A stretch of 64,000 nucleotides of DNA from an uncultured Campylobacter sp. GTDB taxonomy: Bacteria; Campylobacterota; Campylobacteria; Campylobacterales; Campylobacteraceae. Under the pieces are notes generated by a model. The model was not told the origin of the DNA. It did not search any database and saw only the letters and a list, made by a program, of their open reading frames with translations. Shown in pieces: positions 17,302-26,037 of the stretch. Within the stretch, counting starts at the first letter, position 1. Each line of letters begins with the position of its first letter. The stretch covers positions 1 to 64,000 of the forward strand of contig NZ_CALHGM010000043.1 of the NCBI RefSeq assembly GCF_938030145.1, in the 5' to 3' direction. The position numbers and the translations under genes are program-made.

Positions 17302-18813
17302 ATGAGGTTTGCTAAATTTCTTTCGCCGCTACGTATCAAGCTTGCTCGCGGCACGGCCAGGGATTTGAAGCTACAGCCCGCGGCTGCAGGTGCGGCTAAA
17401 TTTAGCTTTACGCTGGAGGGCTTGCGCTTTGCGGGAAATTTAGACTTAAAAAGAGACGGACTTTATCTGCCGATACGCGAGGGCGACGAGCTGGCGGTGA
17501 TATATGAGGCTTCAAGCTCAAATTCCAGCCGCGAAGCTTTGAGAGGCTTAAATTCCGATCGCGAGGCTTTAAGCGGCGTAGGTTTAAGCGGCGAAAATTC
17601 CGAGCCACGCTCTAGCTGAGAAACTCCAAGTAGCGGAAATTCCGCTGCCGCAAATTCAAACCGCGACGCATATAGCGATACGGCGGCAAGTGCGCGCCAA
17701 AATTCTACAGCATCTGATTTATCGGACAAAGATCGCAGCGGCATAAATTCCGCCGCTTTGGGTTTGATCCGCGAAGGCTTTAACGAGCAGGCGAACGCTA
17801 ATACGGAACTTTATACTTCGAGTTTGAATTGCAAAGATTTAAGCGGCTCCACCTCTTTAAATTCTACCCGCGAGAGCCGTGGCGGCGCTTTGTCAAACTC
17901 CACTGCCTCCGCCCTTCCGCTAGATTTCGTTAATCTAAGCTTAGGCGCGCAGCGCTGGAAGGACGCCGGTAGCACGGCACTTGCCGCGATATTCGCAGCC
18001 TTCGGCGTAGTGCTAGCCGCGATGAGCATCTACTGCATAATCTTTATTTTTGAAAAGAGCGATCCTGCGGTGGCGATAGCCCTGCCCGTCCTCGCGCCTT
18101 TTGCGTATTGCAGCTTTAGATTTATGCGAAGAGACTGGCGCGCCGCAAAGTTCGGACGCATATTCGCAGCGCTTCCGCACTCCAAAGAGCCCAAGCGAAG
18201 CGGCGAAGCGGAGGGCTGTGCTAGCGGCGTGCGCGTGCTAAAAGGCGATGACGTTTATTATTTTGGCTTCGCGCTGGACGGAGTGTATTTATCGGGCGAT
18301 AGCAAGCTGCAGATCGTTTCCGACGGGATACTCACAGATCAAAATTTAGCGGAGCTTGTGGACGGCGAAAATTCTGCGGAATTTAAGAATTTAAACGCAG
18401 AAAATTCTACGAGCGTTAAGAATTTTGCGAAATCAGCGAATTCTACAAGCTCTGTAAATTCTACTAGCGTAGCAAATTCTATAAATTCCGCCAGCTTCGC
18501 CGAAGCCGCGGCACCCGCCAATACAAAGGACGCCCCGCAGAGCTTCGAGCTGCAAAACGGTGATATTCTCCGCGCCCGCTACAAAGACTACCGCGTAAGC
18601 GGACTGTGGAACCAAAACCGCAGCACCGAGCTAGGCGATACGCGCAGCGGACTTCGGCGCGTAGCGGATTTTATCGCGAGCGTGGCGCTACAAATAGGTC
18701 TGCGTCTAGGCGGCGCGCTCGTGTTGACGCGGCTCGGCGATCACATCGGCGGCTCCTTCGGCAACGCTCTAAGCTTCATCGGATTTTTGCTGCTGCTTAG
18801 CCTTATGCTTTGA
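17302..18813 (+). pseudogene. Membrane protein gene interrupted by an in-frame TGA
   Basis: Two ORFs, 17302-17619 and 17758-18813, lie in the same frame. The stretch between them is fully open apart from the single TGA at 17617-17619. Read through, the product would be about 503 residues: a soluble N-terminal domain (to residue 75), a long Ser/Asn-rich linker that spans the stop, two membrane helices near residues 230-275 (GSTALAAIFAAFGVVLAAMS), another soluble part with a second NS-rich linker, and a final helix. No family is recognised. The downstream part might restart at the TTG at 17758 or internally. The linker's AAATTCC words are the same as those in other genes here. Confidence 0.7.
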
Positions 18814-18936
18814 AGGGAGAATTTCAAGCGACAGCCTCGCGGAATTTTGCAACTTCAAGGAATTTCAAATTTCGCAATTTCATAGAATTTCGCAGCGAGC
18901 GGATTCGGGTTTTAAATTGAGGGCGCAAATTTGCGC

Positions 18937-18942
18937 TATAAT
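18937..18942 (+). promoter_or_regulatory. -10 box for the exported protein at 18975
   Basis: TATAAT 33 nt upstream of the TTG start. Confidence 0.5.
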
Positions 18943-18974
18943 CTATCGAAAATCAAAGATTTAAAGGATGCGAC

Positions 18975-19970
18975 TTGAAAATTTTAATCTCGTTTTTGTG
19001 CTTATTAAGCTTCATGTTCGCCGAGGCAGCGCCCGCTTTGGCAGGAGGTGCAAACAGCGCTCAAAAAGATCAAAGCCTAGAAATTTTAACCGCAAATTTA
19101 AGCACGGCGCTTCAGGAGATTGACGAAGCCGGGCATCGCCCCGATGGTACGCCTTGCGAGAGCATCGTTAGGTTAAGGGCTGCGTTTATGGAGTTTTTGC
19201 AAAGCGCGGGCGAGAGCGCTCCGCAAATTTTAAAATCCTTGAGGTTCGCCCCGAATATGGCGATCTCGCAGGACGGCAAGTTTCGGGCATATTCGGTAGA
19301 TATCAGCACCGGCGGCACGATGGGCGCGAGCTACGTAGCGTATCAATACGCAAGCGGCGGGCAGAATTTCATTATGGATTTTGCGGACAAGGGTGCGCAG
19401 CAGCTGCAAAACTGCGTCATTGGCGGCAGGCGGGATTGCGACTGCGGCGAATGGGCGCTTGATACCGCATGGGGTGGCGAGCGAGTGATAAAAATTTTTA
19501 AAGTTAAAGAAAATCTATATCTAGTTTACGGAGTATCAAAAGGCTCTAGCAAACTCGCAAGCGATAAGCTTAAGGCGGTAGAAGCAAGCGAAACGGGTAT
19601 AAAAATGGCTGATATATTTCATTACGTCCGCTCATGCGGCGCAGATTGCGACTGCTCTAAGATGAGCTCTTTGGCGCCGCACGACTCCGCTCGCTTCGGC
19701 ATAGAATATGATTTTTTCTCATACTTAGACGGCAGCGACGAGATAAAGAGCAAATACGCTAAAAAGACGTTTTTGACCTTTGAAAACGGCGCGTTGGGCG
19801 CTCTTAAGGTAAAATCTAGCGACAAATACCCTGACGGCGAGCTAATCAATGAATATAGATATTTTAAATTTGACGGCGAAAAATTTACGATAGAGAGTAA
19901 AATAACTCATTGCGAGCACGGTAAAATTATAGAGGAGTTGGCCGCGCCCTCTAGCGCGCAGGGGCTTTGA
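18975..19970 (+). CDS. Exported protein of unknown function
   Basis: 331 residues with a clean signal peptide (MKILISFLCLLSFMFAEAAPALA). The mature part has no recognised domain. It has Cys-rich spots (RRDCDCGEWA and CGADCDCSKM) that look like a paired disulfide or metal feature, and alternating hydrophobic strands that suggest a beta-rich fold. The start is TTG, supported by AAAGGA 7 nt upstream and the -10 box. An ATG alternative lies inside the signal peptide. It is a single gene. Confidence 0.65.
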   Translation: MKILISFLCLLSFMFAEAAPALAGGANSAQKDQSLEILTANLSTALQEIDEAGHRPDGTPCESIVRLRAAFMEFLQSAGESAPQILKSLRFAPNMAISQDGKFRAYSVDISTGGTMGASYVAYQYASGGQNFIMDFADKGAQQLQNCVIGGRRDCDCGEWALDTAWGGERVIKIFKVKENLYLVYGVSKGSSKLASDKLKAVEASETGIKMADIFHYVRSCGADCDCSKMSSLAPHDSARFGIEYDFFSYLDGSDEIKSKYAKKTFLTFENGALGALKVKSSDKYPDGELINEYRYFKFDGEKFTIESKITHCEHGKIIEELAAPSSAQGL

Positions 19971-20346
19971 TGGGTACCGCGATACTTGGCGGGTGCGCTA
20001 AATTTTAAGGCGCGGCAAAATTTCAAATTTTAGGCACATAAGATTTCGGCTGCGAAATTTTAAAATTCTAAATTTTGAAGCGTAGAATTTCAAGGCGCGG
20101 AATTTTAATTTCAGAATTTTAAATTTTGCGGTGCAGAATTCCTCGGTGTGTATTAAAATTTTAAATTTCAAAACGCACGGAATTTTAAAGCGTTTAAAAT
20201 TCCAAAGCGCGAAATCAAAAAGCGGAGTTTTAAAATTTCAAATTTTAAGGCGCACAGAGCTGTAGCATGTGGAGCCACAGCACGGCGTGCGAGACCGCGG
20301 CACGGAGCGTGAGACCGTAGCATGCCAAACTGCGGCGAGCCGCTCG
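19971..20346. repeat. Array of degenerate AATTTTAAA-core words and a short tandem
   Basis: About 250 nt are built almost entirely from variants of GCGGAATTTTAAATTTTG in both orientations. They are followed by imperfect 20-nt tandem units around 20283-20330 (GCACGG..GTGAGACCG). There is no open frame of interest. Confidence 0.55.
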
Positions 20347-21375
20347 CTAGCTCCAAATTCTTTCGTTTAGTTTTAGGTTTTTTACGATCGCTAAAAAGTG
20401 CGAAAGCTCGCGCTTGAGCTGCGCGGCAGGGTCACGGCGCAGCACGCTTTCGTCGATGTCCGGTTCGAAATTATCGCGCCCCGTATTTACGAAAATATAA
20501 ATTTTGCTATCTGCGAAGCTAAGACTGACGGGCGCGGCTACGGCGCTTGCGAAGCGCAAGAGCCTGCGCATAAAGGCTGGCGTTAGAATATACATCGCGC
20601 CCATCGCGTCCTCGCAATACACAGCAAAGGCGGCGTTAAACTCAGCATCGTCCATATCGATCTTTTTTAGCCCGCCTGTGTTCGGCGCGCCGGCGCGAGC
20701 GGGAAAAATCAGGGTTTTGGCACTTATGCGTTTGTTAAATTCTGCGTAGAAAAAGGTGCCGAGGATTTCGCTTTCCGAAAATCTATTAAATAAGCTCACG
20801 TCGCAAAATGCGAACTTCACGCCGTCATAAACGCCCGAGACCCTGTCGTTGCCGCCTTTGAATTTATCTAGTCGAAAAAAGAGCCCGGAGAGCTTAAGCT
20901 TGGCGGGATCGATACTGCCTCCAATATCGTATCGATAGCCGAACGCCTTGAAATAAGGCATTAGATAGTGCTCTTTAAAAGCGCGCCGAAATTTTATCGA
21001 ATAATCTCGTTTGAAGACTCTAAATAATACGAATAAGCTATAAGCAGCCAAGATTAAAATTATAATCGCGAGTAAGATATATTTGGAAATCGTGGGGCGA
21101 TTTTGTAAATCGTTTAGAAATAGGCTCATAGCAAAAAGGCAGGCAGCGTAGATTATCTTAGCTTTTATGGAGCTTTCATCGCACAAAACGGCCACTATAA
21201 GAACAACCGCGAATAATCCGATAAGGGACAACAAATCCGCCATGCTTCCTCCGTCGCGCAGTTTGTATAACAAAAACGCGCCGTAAAAGAGCATGCACGC
21301 TGCCGCTAAGATCATATTTCTTTTCGCCTTATACAAAAGCTCCAGTCTGATCTGCTCCAGCTCGCCTGCGCTCAA
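20347..21375 (-). CDS. DUF3137 domain membrane protein
   Basis: 342 residues. Four hydrophobic helices lie in the first 125 residues (AAACMLFYGAFLLYKL, LIGLFAVVLIVAVL, IIYAACLFAMSLFL, ILLAIIILILAAYSLFVLF). A cytoplasmic domain follows that matches the DUF3137 pattern (FKEHYLMPYFKAFGY, LFNRFSESEILGTFFYAEFNK, GLKKIDMDDAEFNAAFAVY). The function is unknown for the family. The start is TTG with GGAGGGG upstream. It is a single gene. Confidence 0.75.
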   Translation of the reverse strand: MSAGELEQIRLELLYKAKRNMILAAACMLFYGAFLLYKLRDGGSMADLLSLIGLFAVVLIVAVLCDESSIKAKIIYAACLFAMSLFLNDLQNRPTISKYILLAIIILILAAYSLFVLFRVFKRDYSIKFRRAFKEHYLMPYFKAFGYRYDIGGSIDPAKLKLSGLFFRLDKFKGGNDRVSGVYDGVKFAFCDVSLFNRFSESEILGTFFYAEFNKRISAKTLIFPARAGAPNTGGLKKIDMDDAEFNAAFAVYCEDAMGAMYILTPAFMRRLLRFASAVAAPVSLSFADSKIYIFVNTGRDNFEPDIDESVLRRDPAAQLKRELSHFLAIVKNLKLNERIWS

Positions 21376-21755
21376 TCGCCCCTCCTAAAATTTAAATCCG
21401 ATTATGGCGCTAGCGAGCTTTAAATTTGCTTACGAACGACGCCGAAATTTTAAAATTTAGACTTGCGTAAATTTACGGTTAAATTTTAGCGGTGGATCGT
21501 CTAAATGAAGCAAAGGCGAAATTTTGGTAGAAATTTAAGCGGCACGAAATTTTAAAAATTCCGTGTCGTAAGAGAGATAAAATTTTACGGGCGCGCTTTA
21601 AATTCGCTATAAAATTTCACTGCGCCGAGTCGTAAAATTTCGCGAAATAAACGCCGCAAATTATGCTGCGAAATTTAGGGTGCCCGAGCGGACGCCGATA
21701 AATTTACGAACGCTCGCGCCACAAAAAAGCACCGCGCGGACGCCGCTAGCAAAAT
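21376..21755. other. Intergenic spacer rich in AAATTT words
   Basis: 380 nt between the DUF3137 gene and fumB, both on the minus strand. It includes the palindrome AAATTTTAAAATTT at 21445-21458. No gene is seen. Confidence 0.4.
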
Positions 21756-22316
21756 TTAAATTTTTCTATAAGGTGCCTGTCCGACTTCGTAGAAGTTATT
21801 GCCCTCGCTGTCGATCGCTACGATAGCTGGGAAATCCTCGACCGTAAGTCGCGCAACCGCCTCGGGGCCGAGCTCGGGATAGGCTAATACTTCATATTTT
21901 TTGATACTTTGGCTGATTAGCGCGCCCGCGCCGCCGATAGCGACCATATAGACGCAGCCAGATTTTTTCATCGCTTCGACGACGGCGTCGCTGCGGTAGC
22001 CCTTGCCGATCATGCCGTTGATGCCTACCTCGTTTATCATCGTCGGAGTGTATTTGTCCATGCGCCCGCTAGTCGTAGGTCCTGCAGCGCCAATAGCCTG
22101 ACCCGGTTTGGCAGGGGTCGGCCCCAGATAATATATAGTCTCGCCGGCTAAATTTACAGGTAGCTTCTCGCCGCGAGCGAGGGTTTCGGTTAGAGCCTTG
22201 TGCGCGGCATCGCGAGCTGCGATGATGGTGCCGCTGATTAGGACGTTATCGCCCGCCTTTAGGCTTTTTACTACGCTTTTATCGAAAGGTGCGGTAATTC
22301 TTTTAACTTCTGACAT
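21756..22316 (-). CDS. fumB: Fumarate hydratase class I, beta (C-terminal) subunit
   Basis: Smaller subunit of the oxygen-sensitive [4Fe-4S] fumarase that interconverts fumarate and malate in the (reductive) TCA cycle. It is 186 residues from the ATG at 22316, which has AAGGAGG behind it; a longer reading from 22346 would run into the alpha-subunit stop region. Family landmarks are the N-terminal LKAGDNVLISGTIIAARDAAHK, YYLGPTPAKPGQAIGAAGPTTSGRMD and GKGYRSDAVVEAM. It lies 10 nt after fumA. The related L-tartrate dehydratase cannot be fully excluded. The symbol follows the two-subunit naming. Confidence 0.9.
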   Translation of the reverse strand: MSEVKRITAPFDKSVVKSLKAGDNVLISGTIIAARDAAHKALTETLARGEKLPVNLAGETIYYLGPTPAKPGQAIGAAGPTTSGRMDKYTPTMINEVGINGMIGKGYRSDAVVEAMKKSGCVYMVAIGGAGALISQSIKKYEVLAYPELGPEAVARLTVEDFPAIVAIDSEGNNFYEVGQAPYRKI

Positions 22317-22326
22317 AATTTCCTCC

Positions 22327-23172
22327 TTATAGTTCGGCATCGGCATGGCGAGCCGCGTGGCAGTTGATATTAACGGCGACCGGGAGCCCCGCTATGTGGG
22401 TCGGATACCACTCTACATTTACCTTAACGGCGGTGTTTATGCCGCCCAAACCCTGCGGACCGACGCCCGTAGCGCGCGCCATCTCCAGTAGTTCATCCTC
22501 TAGCTTGGCGTAGCGCTCGTCGGGATTTCTGCTGTCGATCGAGCGAACCGCGGCTTGCTTGGCTAAAAGCGCCGCCTTATCCATCGTGCCGCCGATACCG
22601 ACGCCTACGACCATAGGAGGGCAAGCGTTAGGACCTGCGTATTTGACCGCCTCTAAAAATACCTTTTTTACCCCCTCGATGCCGTCTGCGGGAACAAGCA
22701 TTTTTAGCACCGATTTGTTTTCGCTACCAAAGCCCTTAGGAGCTACTTTGATCTTAAGCTTGTCGCCGGGGATGATGCGGGTATTGATGACCGCAGGGGT
22801 ATTATTCGTGGTGTTTTTTCGTTCAAAAAGCGGCTCTGCGACCACGGATTTACGCAGATAGCCGCCTACGTAGCCGTCCGCGACGCCTGCGTTGATAGCA
22901 TCCTCCAAATATCCGCCCTCGATATGCACATCCTGACCAAGTTCGACAAAAACCACCGTCATACCGGTATCTTGGCAGATCGGCGCGACCTCTTTTGCCG
23001 CCAAATCGGCATTTTGTAAGAGCTTGCCTAAGATATCTTTGCCGATAGGCGAAGTCTCGTTCTCGCGCGCTTTCTCAAATGCTGCGCGCATGTCGGGCGT
23101 GACTTGATAACAGGCTTTTTTGCAAAGCTCGCTGACTACTTTGGTAATTTCATTCGCTTGGATCGTTTTCAT
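22327..23172 (-). CDS. fumA: Fumarate hydratase class I, alpha (N-terminal) subunit
   Basis: Carries the iron-sulfur cluster of two-subunit class I fumarase. The 281-residue protein shows the conserved PICQDTGMTVVFVELGQDV, the cysteine segment PNACPPMVVGVGIGGTMDKAA, and GVGPQGLGGINTAVKV. The cluster Cys residues (ICQD, ACPP, NCHA) are all present. The ATG has AAGGAGAGATC. It is divergent from haoC with a shared 200-nt promoter region. Confidence 0.92.
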   Translation of the reverse strand: MKTIQANEITKVVSELCKKACYQVTPDMRAAFEKARENETSPIGKDILGKLLQNADLAAKEVAPICQDTGMTVVFVELGQDVHIEGGYLEDAINAGVADGYVGGYLRKSVVAEPLFERKNTTNNTPAVINTRIIPGDKLKIKVAPKGFGSENKSVLKMLVPADGIEGVKKVFLEAVKYAGPNACPPMVVGVGIGGTMDKAALLAKQAAVRSIDSRNPDERYAKLEDELLEMARATGVGPQGLGGINTAVKVNVEWYPTHIAGLPVAVNINCHAARHADAEL

Positions 23173-23201
23173 GATCTCTCCTTGTATTGAAATTTTAATG
23201 G

Positions 23202-23207
23202 ATTATA
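23202..23207 (-). promoter_or_regulatory. -10 box for fumAB
   Basis: TATAAT on the minus strand 30 nt upstream of the fumA ATG. Confidence 0.55.
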
Positions 23208-23297
23208 TTCCGTTAAACTAAAAACTTAGTTTAAAATTTTATCTTCATTTAATAAATTTTAACAAAAGGCTAGAAAATAAGCGGTTTTTAATCTTTT

Positions 23298-23303
23298 TAT
23301 AAT
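23298..23303 (+). promoter_or_regulatory. -10 box for haoCA
   Basis: TATAAT in an AT-rich stretch about 70 nt upstream of haoC, leaving a leader long enough for regulatory input. Confidence 0.5.
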
Positions 23304-23371
23304 AAAATACCGCTTTACGAATTATCAAATACTAAAAATTTTGCGAAGAAATTTTAAAATCAAGGAAACCT

Positions 23372-23929
23372 ATGAAAAAGAAAACTCTTGTGCTACTCGT
23401 GGGCGCTTGTGTGCTTATAGGAATGATACTTTCTCTTGGGATTGCGGAGATGGTTCACCTTACGGGCACCGATAAATTCTGCGTGTCCTGTCATACGATG
23501 CAGCCGATGGCAAACGCCTTTCACAACGATGTTCACGGCGGCAACAACCCGCAAGGCTTCAAGGCCGATTGCGTCGCCTGTCACGTCTCTCATGAAAATA
23601 CCTTTATGTATCTTTGGACTAAAGCTCTAACCTCCGCAAATGATGTCTACAAAACGGTCTTTACCGATGCCGATAAGATCGACTGGCAAGAAAAACGCAA
23701 GGAGCGAAATCATTTCGTTTATGAAAGCGGCTGTCTAAGTTGCCATCGAAATTTAAAAGAGCAGAATAATCAAGTAAATAAAGCCTGGCTCGCGCATAGG
23801 GATTATTTCGCGGGCACTACCGGCAAAACCTGCGTGCAGTGCCACGAAAACGTCGGCCACAAAAATATGGGTATAGAGATTGCCAAATATTGGGATAAAT
23901 ACAACCGAGAAAATAACAAAACCAAGTAA
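23372..23929 (+). CDS. haoC: NapC/NrfH-type tetrahaem quinol dehydrogenase (HaoC)
   Basis: Membrane-anchored cytochrome c that passes electrons from menaquinol to the periplasmic octahaem partner encoded next. It has 185 residues: one N-terminal anchor helix (LVLLVGACVLIGMILSLGIAE), then four CXXCH haem sites (CVSCH, CVACH, CLSCH, CVQCH), the count of NrfH/NapC proteins. haoA starts 10 nt downstream. Its partner is the Hao-type protein rather than NrfA, hence haoC, the name used for the epsilonproteobacterial pair. Confidence 0.88.
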   Translation: MKKKTLVLLVGACVLIGMILSLGIAEMVHLTGTDKFCVSCHTMQPMANAFHNDVHGGNNPQGFKADCVACHVSHENTFMYLWTKALTSANDVYKTVFTDADKIDWQEKRKERNHFVYESGCLSCHRNLKEQNNQVNKAWLAHRDYFAGTTGKTCVQCHENVGHKNMGIEIAKYWDKYNRENNKTK

Positions 23930-23939
23930 AGGAGAAGTA

Positions 23940-25340
23940 ATGCTAAAAAAAGTCGCTATTTTAATAGCCTGTATCGCATCGTTTGCATTCGCAGAAATGC
24001 CCGCGCAGCATGCGAATATGTCCGCGTCGGACGCGAACGTAAGCAATTCTGTAAACGTTAGTCTTACGAAGAATTTAAAGGTAAATAGGCAGCTTACGCC
24101 GCTAGCTAGACGCTGCGTCGAGTGCCATGCCGAAAAAACTCCGGGCGTCGTTGCGGATTGGAAGATGAGTCGCCACGCCCACGTAGGCGTTAGCTGTACC
24201 GACTGCCACTCGCAGCCAGCAGATAGCCCTATGGCAGCTAAAGAGCCGCATCCGAAAGACACAGACAATCATATTTCGGTGCTAGTTAGCCCAAAAACCT
24301 GTGCCAAATGCCACAGCAACGAGGTTAAAGAGTTTGAAAACAGCGGTCACGCAAGAGGCGCTATGCAAATGCAAGCCAACAAAGGAATGGTTGATCTAAT
24401 GTATCACTACGAAGGACGTGATATCCCTGATCTTAAACATGCGCCTGATATTACCGGCTGCTCTCAATGCCACGGTGGCGTCGTTAAAATGGATGAGCAT
24501 AACAAGCCTACCAAAGAGACCTGGCCCGTTTACGGCATCGGTACGGTTTATCCGGACGGTAGCGTAGGCGGATGCAAATCATGCCATTCTGGTCATAAAT
24601 TTTCGATTGCTGAAGCTCGTAAGCCTGCTGCTTGCGCATCTTGCCACTTAGGACCTGATCATCCGGATATCGAAATTTACAATAACTCAATGCACGGACA
24701 CGTATTTAACGCTGAAGGCAATGAGTGGAAATTCGATAGCGCTCCTGGTACTTGGGCGGTTCCTGATTACCGCGCCCCTACATGCGCGACCTGCCATATG
24801 AGCGGCGGTGTTGGCGATTTAAACTCCACTCACAACGTATCTCAACGCTTGAAGTGGAATTTGTGGCAGCCTAAGAGCAATCTACGCACCGGCGGTAATG
24901 AGACTGCGGTAAGCGAGTTTTTAAATACCGGCAAACTAAACGTCGGCAATCCTTTGGCAGGTAACCTAAACGGTCCTGAGGCGGCACGTGCCGAGATGAA
25001 GCAAGTATGCAAAGAGTGCCATGCAAGCACCCATACGAATAATTTCTTTGAGGTGGGCGATAAGCAGGTACTTCTATATAATGTTTACAACGACGAAGCA
25101 ACTAAGATGCTAAAAGAGCTTAAGGAAAAGAAACTTCTAAAAGACGATCCTTGGGCGGATGCGTTCCAGCGAATCTATTATGTTTCATGGCACCACGAGG
25201 GTCGCAGAATGCGCCAAGGTGCGCTAATGGGAGGACCTGATTATTCGCATTGGCACGGCATATTCGAGGTCAAAAACGACATCAGAGAGATGCGCGAAAT
25301 CTATGAGCGCCGCATCAAAACCGGCAAGATCGAGGAATAA
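23940..25340 (+). CDS. haoA: Epsilon-type octahaem hydroxylamine oxidoreductase (Hao)
   Basis: A 466-residue periplasmic protein: signal peptide MLKKVAILIACIASFAFAE, then eight CXXCH motifs (CVECH, CTDCH, CAKCH, CSQCH, CKSCH, CASCH, CATCH, CKECH). The order and the C-terminal WHHEGRRMRQGALMGG...SHWHG block match HAO-like cytochromes. Epsilonproteobacterial Hao has been shown to work as a reductase, nitrite to ammonium with hydroxylamine as intermediate, fed by HaoC. That direction is assumed here. The ATG at 23940 with AAAGGAGAAGTA is chosen over the upstream in-frame start at 23880, which lies in haoC. A strong terminator follows. Confidence 0.9.
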   Translation: MLKKVAILIACIASFAFAEMPAQHANMSASDANVSNSVNVSLTKNLKVNRQLTPLARRCVECHAEKTPGVVADWKMSRHAHVGVSCTDCHSQPADSPMAAKEPHPKDTDNHISVLVSPKTCAKCHSNEVKEFENSGHARGAMQMQANKGMVDLMYHYEGRDIPDLKHAPDITGCSQCHGGVVKMDEHNKPTKETWPVYGIGTVYPDGSVGGCKSCHSGHKFSIAEARKPAACASCHLGPDHPDIEIYNNSMHGHVFNAEGNEWKFDSAPGTWAVPDYRAPTCATCHMSGGVGDLNSTHNVSQRLKWNLWQPKSNLRTGGNETAVSEFLNTGKLNVGNPLAGNLNGPEAARAEMKQVCKECHASTHTNNFFEVGDKQVLLYNVYNDEATKMLKELKEKKLLKDDPWADAFQRIYYVSWHHEGRRMRQGALMGGPDYSHWHGIFEVKNDIREMREIYERRIKTGKIEE

Positions 25341-25390
25341 TCCTTCTTAGTCTGCTAAATTTTGCCGGACTAAACAGATCAAGCTTGTAA

Positions 25391-25417
25391 GCCCCTGCAC
25401 TTCGCAGGGGCTTTTTT
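25391..25417 (+). terminator. Rho-independent terminator of haoCA
   Basis: A perfect 8-bp stem GCCCCTGC/GCAGGGGC with a 5-nt loop and six T, 50 nt after haoA. It is the clearest intrinsic terminator in the window. Confidence 0.92.
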
Positions 25418-25588
25418 GTTTGGATAAAATTTTGGAATTTTATTTTGTAATCCGCGCAAAGCCCATCGAAAATCGCCCCTAAAAGCCACTATAAAATCAC
25501 TATCTAATTATTTAAGATTATTGAGAATTTATGACGGAAGTAGCTGATAAATTAGAGTAAATTTATCTCTTTGCAATCCAAAATTAGC

Positions 25589-25594
25589 TACAAT
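25589..25594 (+). promoter_or_regulatory. Probable -10 box for the gene at 25621
   Basis: TACAAT 27 nt upstream of the ATG. AAAAGGA follows as the ribosome-binding site. Confidence 0.45.
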
Positions 25595-25620
25595 CGCGCA
25601 TATCATTTAAAAGGAATTTT

Positions 25621-26037
25621 ATGGACAAGCAAACGGCATTAGACTTTTTGAGACTTCATCAGCCGATGCCTACGCAGCTTTCGGATCAGCTCGCGGCAGA
25701 GTTTCGCGCGGTGCGGGAGTTCTTGCGTGATAATCCCTGTGACGAGGCGCTTGAGCCGCTTTTGCGCTCGCTAAACGAGGGCGACGGCGCAGGTGAATAT
25801 CCGCTCGTGGACGAGGTGCTAGGTGCAGCGGACGATGCTGCTGCGGTAGCTGCGATTAGAGCGGTCTTGGAAGATCCGAGCACGGGCAGCGGAGCGCGAT
25901 TTTGGGCGACGCTTTTTAGCGTGAGCTTCGTCCGTAAGGAGCTCATCGCAAGTCTGGAGACATCGCTTAAATACGCAAACGATGATTTGATCGAGCTTAC
26001 GAAGGAACAGATCGAAATGTTTAAGCAGCTGACGTAA
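25621..26037 (+). CDS. Small cytosolic protein of unknown function
   Basis: 138 residues, acidic, predicted all-helical: MDKQTALDFLRLHQPMPTQL then pairs of helices that resemble HEAT/ARM-type packing (FRAVREFLRDNPCDEALEPL, VAAIRAVLEDP). It has no signal, membrane span or catalytic motif. RBS and -10 box are both good, so it is a real gene. I do not recognise the family. Confidence 0.7.
   Translation: MDKQTALDFLRLHQPMPTQLSDQLAAEFRAVREFLRDNPCDEALEPLLRSLNEGDGAGEYPLVDEVLGAADDAAAVAAIRAVLEDPSTGSGARFWATLFSVSFVRKELIASLETSLKYANDDLIELTKEQIEMFKQLT

Noticed and set aside
17617..17619. TGA as a selenocysteine codon
   Set aside because: It lies in a low-complexity Ser/Asn linker, no selenoprotein family is involved, and I see no convincing SECIS hairpin right after it.
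23880..23939. Earlier start for haoA
   Set aside because: It would overlap haoC and put 20 polar residues before the signal peptide. The ATG at 23940 has the ribosome-binding site.
23372..25340. NrfHA nitrite reductase
   Set aside because: The large subunit has eight CXXCH sites and no CXXCK, so it is Hao-type and not the pentahaem NrfA.
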